Origin: CAZPQV01 sp964588705 | Lineage (GTDB): Bacteria; Bacteroidota; Bacteroidia; Flavobacteriales; Weeksellaceae | DNA length: 64,000 bases | Reading direction: 5' to 3' | Assembly: GCA_964588705.1 (NCBI GenBank) | Contig: CAZPQV010000004.1 | Location: 1-64,000 of the forward strand | Shown here: positions 58,594-64,000 of the stretch, one piece after another | Layout: every line of letters begins with the position of its first letter | Position numbering within the stretch: position 1 is the stretch's first letter | The notes under the pieces: generated by a model | Told to the model about the DNA's origin: nothing | Seen by the model: only the letters and a program-made list of their open reading frames with translations | Database searches by the model: none | Position numbers and translations under genes: made by a program

Positions 58594-59488
58594 AATCGGG
58601 ACGAGAAATTCTCCGCTTGCACTTTGGCAGGCAAGGGAAGTAGCCCGACAGCTTCAGAATCTCAATTATACAACAGATATTACTCCAATCGTTTCTTCCG
58701 GCGACAAGCAGCTCAATCAGCCGTTGTATGCTATGGGAATTACAGGAGTTTTCACCCGTGATTTAGATACAGCACTTCTGAATAAAGAAATTGATATTGC
58801 TGTTCATTCACTAAAAGATGTTCCAACCCTTTTGCCGGAAAACATTGAGTTGGTGGCTTATCTTAAAAGAGATTTTCCTGAAGATATTCTGGTACGAAGT
58901 TCAGCAGCGAAAGACAAAGATTTGAAAGATCTGAAAATTGCAACGAGCAGTTTACGCAGAAGAGCATTTTGGTCAAAAGAATTTCCAAATACTGAATTTA
59001 CCGACATCAGAGGAAACGTTCAGACGAGATTAAAAAAGCTTGAAGACGGCATTGCTGATGCAACCATGTTTTCAAAAGCCGGTATCGAAAGACTTGCTTT
59101 AAACATTGAATATGAAGAGCTTCCGATAATGATTTCTGCACCATCCCAAGGCGTTGTTGTGGTTGCGGGACATTCTGATAATAAAGAAATCAACGAGGTT
59201 CTTAAACAAATCAACCATCAGGAAACACAAATTTGTGTCGAAATCGAAAGAAATTTCTTAAAAACTTTGGAAGGTGGCTGTACCGCACCAATTGGAGCGT
59301 TTGCTGAAATGAAGGATGATAAAATAAGATTTGTGGGACGACTTTGCTCTTTGGATGGAAAAGACTGTATTGAAACCGATGAGATTTTCGATTACGATGA
59401 AACTAAAAACTTCGGTGAAGAAATTGCAAACCAGGTTCTTGCAAATGGAGGTAGAGAACTGATGGAGGAAATAAAGAAAAGTTTGTAA
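58580..59488 (+). CDS. hemC: Hydroxymethylbilane synthase (porphobilinogen deaminase)
   Basis: The 302-residue protein carries RIGTRNSPLALWQA at the N-terminus, the Asp loop AVHSLKDVPT near 75-84, and the dipyrromethane cofactor Cys in LEGGCTAPIGAFAEM near 233-247. It joins four porphobilinogens into hydroxymethylbilane. The ATG at 58580 (MKNIRIG) is preferred over a GTG three codons earlier because it starts directly at the conserved strand. It overlaps hemA by 14 bases. Confidence 0.96.
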   Translation: MKNIRIGTRNSPLALWQAREVARQLQNLNYTTDITPIVSSGDKQLNQPLYAMGITGVFTRDLDTALLNKEIDIAVHSLKDVPTLLPENIELVAYLKRDFPEDILVRSSAAKDKDLKDLKIATSSLRRRAFWSKEFPNTEFTDIRGNVQTRLKKLEDGIADATMFSKAGIERLALNIEYEELPIMISAPSQGVVVVAGHSDNKEINEVLKQINHQETQICVEIERNFLKTLEGGCTAPIGAFAEMKDDKIRFVGRLCSLDGKDCIETDEIFDYDETKNFGEEIANQVLANGGRELMEEIKKSL

Positions 59489-59514
59489 CTTTATCCGTTG
59501 ATTCTGTTGAGGAT

Positions 59515-60195
59515 ATGAAAATTCTATTCACGAAAAAAAATCTAGATAAAAAGCTGATTTCTAAATATCTTGGGAATCAGTTTTCTTATGATTTCGTGGA
59601 TGTTATCAAAACAAAAAATCTGAAGGTTCAGCCGTTTGATCTAGGGCATTACTCATTGATTTTCACCAGTGTAAATGGAGTGGATTCCTTTTTCGAAAAT
59701 GGTTTCAAACCAAATGAGAAATTCACCGACAGAAATTATAACAGAATTTACTGTGTTGGTGAAAAAACCAAAAACGAGATTAGAAAGCATGGATTTTTGA
59801 CATATAAAGTGAAAAAACATGCCAAAGACCTTTCGGAATTTATTATTGCAAATTCGCAGGGAGAGCGGTTTTATCATTTTTGCGGAAATCTGGCGTTGGA
59901 TATTTTAGACCGGGCGTTACCACTGCAGAATATTCAGTACAAAAAAGTTTCGGTTTATGAAACCCAACTGCTTTATCCGGTGGTGAACGAAGAATTCAAT
60001 GTTTTGGCATTTTTCAGTCCAAGTGGAGTGAGAAGTTTTATAAAACACAATTCCCTGGAAGGGAAAAAGCTTTTTGCAATTGGGCAAACCACAGAAAAAG
60101 AACTAAAAAAACATACTAAAAATACAGTGTGGAGCAGCGAGGAAAACAATTTTGAAGGTTTGCTGAAACTGCTCGCAAAACAACTTACCACTTAA
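59515..60195 (+). CDS. hemD: Uroporphyrinogen-III synthase, operon copy
   Basis: The 226-residue protein shows the HemD pattern LIFTSVNGVDSFFENG near 50-65, YCVGEKTKNEIRKHGF near 82-97 and LAFFSPSGVRSFIKHN near 160-175. It closes and inverts ring D of hydroxymethylbilane. HemD is poorly conserved in sequence, so the place between hemC and hemE is strong support. It lies 26 bases after hemC and 19 before hemE. Confidence 0.9.
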   Translation: MKILFTKKNLDKKLISKYLGNQFSYDFVDVIKTKNLKVQPFDLGHYSLIFTSVNGVDSFFENGFKPNEKFTDRNYNRIYCVGEKTKNEIRKHGFLTYKVKKHAKDLSEFIIANSQGERFYHFCGNLALDILDRALPLQNIQYKKVSVYETQLLYPVVNEEFNVLAFFSPSGVRSFIKHNSLEGKKLFAIGQTTEKELKKHTKNTVWSSEENNFEGLLKLLAKQLTT

Positions 60196-60214
60196 TTGTG
60201 GAATTAAAATGATT

Positions 60215-61243
60215 ATGGTTAAAAACGATTTATATTTAAAGGCATTACGTGGCGAAACAGTTGAAAGACCACCGGTTTGGATGATGAGACAGGCGGGAAG
60301 ATACCTTCCTGAATTTATGGAGTTGCGCGATAAATACGACTTCTTTACAAGATGTCAAACTCCGGAATTGGCTTCAGAGATTACTGTACAGCCAATTCGC
60401 AGATTTCCTCTAGATGCTGCGATTCTGTTTTCAGATATTTTGGTGGTGCCGCAGGCAATGGGTATCGATTTCAAGATGAAGGAATCTGTTGGTCCCTGGT
60501 TGGATACGCCAATTAGAACGATGGAGCAGGTGCAGGCGGTTCAGGTACCGGACGTAAACGATACTTTGGGGTATGTTTTTGATGCAATTGAAATGACCCT
60601 TGAAAAAATGGATAATGAAATTCCGTTGATCGGTTTTGCCGGATCTCCATGGACAATTCTTTGCTATTGTGTTGAAGGAAAGGGAAGCAAGGCATTTGAT
60701 ATTGCGAAGGCATTCTGCTTTACCAATCCGGAAGCAGCACATTTATTACTTCAAAAAATCACAGATACAACCATTGCTTACCTGAAAAGAAAAGTAGAGA
60801 AAGGTGTTTCTGCGGTTCAGATTTTCGATTCTTGGGGAGGAATGCTTTCTCCAACAGATTATCAGGAATTCTCATGGCAGTATGTCACACAGATTGTGGA
60901 TGCTTTAAGTGAACTTACACATGTGGTGGTGTTCGGAAAAGGATGTTGGTTTGCACTTGAAGAAATGACGAAATCAAAAGTTTCTGCTCTTGGTGTTGAC
61001 TGGACGATTACTCCGGAATTGGCAAGAAAATTCACTAATAATGCTGTAACGCTTCAGGGAAATTTCGATCCTGCGCGCTTACATTCGTCTCCGGAAACTA
61101 TCAGAACGATGGTTCATGAGATGATTAACCGTTTCGGAAAAGATAAATATATTGTAAATCTTGGACACGGGATTTTACCGAATATCCCTGTTCAGAATGC
61201 TGAAGCATTTATCAGAGCGGTTGTTGACTGGAAGGCGAATTAA
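60215..61243 (+). CDS. hemE: Uroporphyrinogen decarboxylase
   Basis: The protein of 342 residues decarboxylates the four acetate groups of uroporphyrinogen III to give coproporphyrinogen III. The N-terminal signature RPPVWMMRQAGRYLPEF (near 19-35) and the central GFAGSPWTILCYCVEGKGSK near 138-157 match family signatures, with the catalytic Asp in FPLDAAILFSDIL near 68-80. The second ATG at 60215 (MVKNDLYLKALRG) is preferred; a start at 60209 adds two residues. It ends before a terminator, so it closes the operon. Confidence 0.96.
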   Translation: MVKNDLYLKALRGETVERPPVWMMRQAGRYLPEFMELRDKYDFFTRCQTPELASEITVQPIRRFPLDAAILFSDILVVPQAMGIDFKMKESVGPWLDTPIRTMEQVQAVQVPDVNDTLGYVFDAIEMTLEKMDNEIPLIGFAGSPWTILCYCVEGKGSKAFDIAKAFCFTNPEAAHLLLQKITDTTIAYLKRKVEKGVSAVQIFDSWGGMLSPTDYQEFSWQYVTQIVDALSELTHVVVFGKGCWFALEEMTKSKVSALGVDWTITPELARKFTNNAVTLQGNFDPARLHSSPETIRTMVHEMINRFGKDKYIVNLGHGILPNIPVQNAEAFIRAVVDWKAN

Positions 61244-61265
61244 TTGAATTATTGATATAAATAAG

Positions 61266-61292
61266 AATCCACAGATTTCTGTGGATTTTTTT
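61266..61292. terminator. Terminator of the haem operon
   Basis: AATCCACAGA and TCTGTGGATT form a 10-bp perfect stem with a 2-base loop and a following T run. On the minus strand it may also end the lipoprotein gene. Confidence 0.85.
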
Positions 61293-61671
61293 ATAACTGA
61301 ACTGGTTCGGTTGCCGGAATTCCTGCAGGTTGGGGAATTTCTTTTTTCGGCGTTTCCTGTTTCTTTTTCTCTTTAGCTTTCTTCTTTTCTTCCTGCTTCA
61401 GCTTTTCCTCTGCAAGTTTTTTATCAGCTTCTTCCTTTTTCTTTTTGGCAATGATTTTTTGTTCTTCTGCCTTTGCCAAATAAGCCGAATCTACCACAAC
61501 ACGTTTCATGACAACATTTCCTGGGTTTGCACCGGGTGCGAAAGAATCTATTGCGGTGGTGTCATAAGGCAGCTTCTGTGAGTAATCGTAACCTGAAGCC
61601 ATTTCCTGTTCCACCTCTTTTTTAGAGCAGGAGATTATTAAAATCAGGGAAAGAAACAGCAATTTTTTCAT
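61291..61671 (-). CDS. Lysine/glutamate-rich putative lipoprotein
   Basis: The 126-residue protein has a lipoprotein signal (LFLSLILIISC, Cys near residue 15), a short polar segment, and then a run of Lys, Glu, Ala and Gln (about 67-108) that probably forms a single charged helix, followed by a Pro-rich tail. No known domain is visible. It follows the endonuclease-like gene by 5 bases. Confidence 0.7.
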   Translation of the reverse strand: MKKLLFLSLILIISCSKKEVEQEMASGYDYSQKLPYDTTAIDSFAPGANPGNVVMKRVVVDSAYLAKAEEQKIIAKKKKEEADKKLAEEKLKQEEKKKAKEKKKQETPKKEIPQPAGIPATEPVQL

Positions 61672-61676
61672 TTCAA

Positions 61677-62651
61677 TTAAAAATCAAAGGTAGCAATTAC
61701 GGGATAATGATCAGAAATATTCACTGAACGTTTTACTCTGTAAGAAATCGGTTTTATTTCTTTTGAAGAGAAAATATAATCAATTCTAATTGGAAATTTA
61801 TAATCGTGAAAACTTGTTCCGCTGCCTCTTCCAACGGTCTCGAAAGCATCGGCGAGTCCTTTGCCAAGGTTATAATATTCCCATGAATTCGGAACAGAAT
61901 TAAAATCTCCTGCAAGAATTACCGGATATGGCGAATCGTCGATCGCTTTACGTATTAACCTCACCTGATCCTGATGTTTTCTGAAAGACGGTACCAATCT
62001 CCAAATCAATCGTTTTGCTTTTCTGGTATTAATATCCACATCGGAAGTTGGCTTTACCATTGATTTTTCAAGATAAAATGGTTCGAGGTAAACATTAACG
62101 GCACGAACAATTTTTCCGTTAATATCAATATCTGCGTAAAACGAATGTCCATTGGAGCCGTTTTGGATGAGGTCTTTATGATTAATAATCTTATGTTTGG
62201 TTTTAAGTGCAACAATCGGATACTGGATGTAAGTATCGTTCTTTGCACTTGAAGAATGTTCCTGAAGGAAAATGATATCTGCCTCCTCTTGGTTTAAAAG
62301 CCTTTGAATTTCTCTATTTTCTGAAGTTCCATTTCTGTTATTCTTGGTATTGAAAGTCATCACTTTCAGGTTGCCTTCTTTTCCGGGAGATGGACTGTAA
62401 TTTATCCATCTTTTTACAGGATTAAAGAATAAGAATGAAATGAGGACAAAGAAAATTGCTCTTTTCTTTAAGCTTAAAATCCAGAATAATGTCAGAAAGC
62501 CATGTATGACAATCAGCACAGGAAACGCCAAAGAAAGTAAATTCAGGTAAGGAAAGACTTTCGGAGGAACATACTCGTTTAGCAAGGTTCCTGTTAGAAG
62601 AATAACTACGGCAATATGAACAACAAATAAAATAAGTCTTACAAATCCCAT
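61677..62651 (-). CDS. Endonuclease/exonuclease/phosphatase-family membrane protein
   Basis: The 324-residue protein has three N-terminal membrane helices (about residues 5-92), then the EEP fold. FNTKNNRNG near 95-103 and ADIIFLQEHSS near 121-131 carry the metal-site Asn and Glu, AGDFNSVPNSWEY near 246-258 the catalytic Asp-Asn pair, and ISDHYPVIATF at the end the catalytic His. The active site is complete and faces the periplasm or the cytoplasm depending on topology. Substrate is unknown; relatives attack DNA, phospholipids or sphingomyelin. The start overlaps the rhomboid gene end by 13 bases. Confidence 0.85.
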   Translation of the reverse strand: MGFVRLILFVVHIAVVILLTGTLLNEYVPPKVFPYLNLLSLAFPVLIVIHGFLTLFWILSLKKRAIFFVLISFLFFNPVKRWINYSPSPGKEGNLKVMTFNTKNNRNGTSENREIQRLLNQEEADIIFLQEHSSSAKNDTYIQYPIVALKTKHKIINHKDLIQNGSNGHSFYADIDINGKIVRAVNVYLEPFYLEKSMVKPTSDVDINTRKAKRLIWRLVPSFRKHQDQVRLIRKAIDDSPYPVILAGDFNSVPNSWEYYNLGKGLADAFETVGRGSGTSFHDYKFPIRIDYIFSSKEIKPISYRVKRSVNISDHYPVIATFDF

Positions 62652-63388
62652 CTTTGATGCAATCTCTTTTTATAATAAAGTGCCATTAGAAATCCTACCA
62701 ATGCTCCGCCAATATGTGCGAAATGCGCAACGCCACCCATGCTTCCGGAAAATCCTAAATAAAGTGAAACAACGATAATTCCCGGGAAAAGATATTTAGC
62801 TTTAATCGGAAACGGAATGAACAGGAACATCAGTTTCGCATTGGGAAACATTGTAGAAAATGCTGCGACCACTCCGAAAACTGCACCTGAAGCACCCAAC
62901 ATTTTACCATTAAGCATTTGTCCTAAAAGCAATGCATCCGGATTTTTGAAAACAGACATATCTCCATGATAGTTCATATCAGATTTTCGGAACACTTCCG
63001 CAACATTTATTCCCTGGCTTTCAACCATTTTTACAACCTGAGTTACTTCGTAGAAATTCCAAACGTTGAATAATAAGAAGGCTCCCAAACCACTTAAGAA
63101 ATAAAGCAGAATGTATCGTTTTGCTCCTAAAACCTGTTCCAAAACCGGCCCGAAACTCAACAGCGTAAACATGTTGAAAAGTATATGCATCAGCCCAACA
63201 CTCTCGCCAATCTGCGCATGCATAAACATGTGCGTGATAATCTGCCAAGAGCGGAAGTTGGGAGAAAAAGGATAGTAAGCCGAAAGAATATCATACAGTT
63301 TGCCGCCAAAAAGGAAGTTCGCTGCAATATAAACCAATACATTCAGGATGATGATATTTTTGGTAACCGGTGTTATGTTTCTGAACAT
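62639..63388 (-). CDS. Rhomboid-family intramembrane serine protease, second copy
   Basis: The 249-residue protein has six membrane segments, the catalytic Ser in MLGASGAVFGVVAAF near residue 170 and the His in AHFAHIGGALVGFL near 228. MHILFNMFTLLSFGPVLEQVLG near 67-88 is also typical. It begins 6 bases after the mutL stop, and overlaps the next gene by 13 bases, so it is cotranscribed with mutL and the endonuclease-like gene. Confidence 0.9.
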   Translation of the reverse strand: MFRNITPVTKNIIILNVLVYIAANFLFGGKLYDILSAYYPFSPNFRSWQIITHMFMHAQIGESVGLMHILFNMFTLLSFGPVLEQVLGAKRYILLYFLSGLGAFLLFNVWNFYEVTQVVKMVESQGINVAEVFRKSDMNYHGDMSVFKNPDALLLGQMLNGKMLGASGAVFGVVAAFSTMFPNAKLMFLFIPFPIKAKYLFPGIIVVSLYLGFSGSMGGVAHFAHIGGALVGFLMALYYKKRLHQRWDL

Positions 63389-63394
63389 TTGTTT

Positions 63395-64000
63395 CTAAAA
63401 TTTATTTTTCAATTCATCCAAAGGCAGCTCAATAAAACATTTCTTACCGTTTGGCGTGTAATTTGGGAAACCGATTTTCGTGTAATCCTTTATCAGTTCT
63501 TCCACTTCATATTTATAAATAAAATCAAATCTCGATTTCGAATACAGTTTGTTCCACTGGTAATCGTAGAAGTTCATGAAATCTTCTTCGGTTCGGTATT
63601 CCAGAATTTCAAAAAGATTTTCAAGGAACTTAATAACCTGCGTATCTTTCAAACCTTCCGGAACCGCATCTATTCTCAAAACATTGTCATGAGCAATTTT
63701 CATGTCAAACCCAAGTGCCGGAAGAAATTTCTTTATCGATTTATATTTATTCTTTTCAATTTCATTCATATGATATTCCAAAGAGAACAGCAAAGACTGA
63801 CTTTCGGAACTGCGCTTTTTACCTTTATTGCGGTCGGCAAGAAGTATTCTGTGCATTCTCCCCAAATCCAGCATCAGGGTTTTTCCGTTTTTGTTAAACA
63901 GCCAATAACCGTTTGGAAGTCGCATCAAATCTTCATCAAATTCTTCTTCATCAAATAAATTAATTTTCGAAGGTTCCGCAGAAATATTTTGGTCATACAT
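63395..64000 (-). CDS. mutL: DNA mismatch repair protein MutL, C-terminal part (N-terminus outside window)
   Basis: The 201 residues visible are the end of MutL, the ATPase that links mismatch recognition by MutS to strand removal. The start lies beyond the window edge. The C-terminal dimerisation domain can be followed as DLMRLPNGYWLFNK, LMLDLGRMHRILLAD, SIKKFLPALGFDMKI and the final GFPNYTPNGKKCFIELPLDEL. In bacteria whose MutL is an endonuclease this domain carries DQHA(x)2E(x)4E and a CPHGRP motif. Here the matching places read LDLGRMHRILLAD and TPNGKKCF, so most metal-binding residues are missing. Nicking activity is therefore doubtful. Identity rests on overall pattern and neighbours. 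Confidence 0.8.
   Translation of the reverse strand: MYDQNISAEPSKINLFDEEEFDEDLMRLPNGYWLFNKNGKTLMLDLGRMHRILLADRNKGKKRSSESQSLLFSLEYHMNEIEKNKYKSIKKFLPALGFDMKIAHDNVLRIDAVPEGLKDTQVIKFLENLFEILEYRTEEDFMNFYDYQWNKLYSKSRFDFIYKYEVEELIKDYTKIGFPNYTPNGKKCFIELPLDELKNKF

Noticed and set aside
1..64000. CRISPR array, tRNA, rRNA, prophage or IS element
   Set aside because: No regularly spaced repeats, no transposase or integrase frame and no recognisable RNA gene were found by eye. A dedicated search (tRNAscan-SE, Rfam) could still find small RNAs.

Overview
This 64 kb window is a chromosomal segment of a low-GC member of the Bacteroidota, most probably family Weeksellaceae (Chryseobacterium, Kaistella or a relative). 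The evidence is family content (DUF4271, DUF4293, DUF4296, DUF3078 and DUF6122 proteins, a GH3-family protein, S46 dipeptidyl peptidases, a Rho factor with a long disordered insertion), the lack of clear Shine-Dalgarno sequences, and repeated Bacteroidota-type -7 boxes (TAnnTTTG) close upstream of start codons. It is draft sequence: two runs of N (9359-9368 and 31327-31410) interrupt genes, and four further genes carry a premature stop or a homopolymer frameshift. No tRNA, rRNA, CRISPR array, prophage, integrase or intact insertion sequence was seen.

Layout. 1-5.7 kb: end of bioB, an LpxH-like phosphoesterase, HMG-CoA lyase, and three genes each broken by one in-frame stop (pepT, a mercaptopyruvate sulfurtransferase, an OsmC-like gene). 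5.7-10.6 kb: SufT-like Fe-S factor, 3'-5' exonuclease, an HExxH protein, two S46 peptidase genes collapsed around an assembly gap, a META-domain protein and a SemiSWEET transporter. 10.6-19.5 kb: hflX, an AlkD-like protein, DUF6122, a cation/proton antiporter, truncated haemoglobin, a Cys-cluster protein, an Ala/Lys-rich secreted protein, gdhA, dprA and a rhomboid. 19.6-30.4 kb: DUF3078 protein, YifB/ComM ATPase, manC, an SprT-like protein, a TolC-family protein, GH3 protein, superoxide dismutase and rho. 30.5-40.6 kb: DUF4293, an ABC exporter with a gap, a frameshifted DUF1801-like gene, a CPA2 antiporter, psd-cdsA, a LUD protein, ftsH and rsfS. 40.7-51.3 kb: birA, the glycosyltransferase-DUF4296-tgt-lptF/G operon, DUF4271 with a first HemD-like gene, oligopeptidase B and a two-component pair. 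51.4-61.2 kb: the cell-shape operon mreB-mreC-mreD-PBP2-rodA, divergent from the haem operon hemA-hemC-hemD-hemE. 61.3-64 kb: a lysine-rich lipoprotein, an endonuclease/exonuclease/phosphatase protein, a second rhomboid and the C-terminal part of mutL.

How the genes work together: most are housekeeping. The strongest functional groupings are early tetrapyrrole synthesis (glutamyl-tRNA to coproporphyrinogen III except hemB), the elongasome, phospholipid synthesis (CdsA and Psd), and protein quality control and translation (FtsH, RsfS, HflX, Tgt). I did not find a gene cluster that looks like an undescribed defence, secretion or biosynthetic system. The items most worth checking are degenerate endonuclease motifs in MutL, loss of the zinc cysteines in Tgt, promoters placed so close to ATG that some mRNAs may be leaderless, a second HemD-like protein outside the haem operon, the disordered insertion in Rho, and a set of degenerate word-like intergenic sequences at gene ends.
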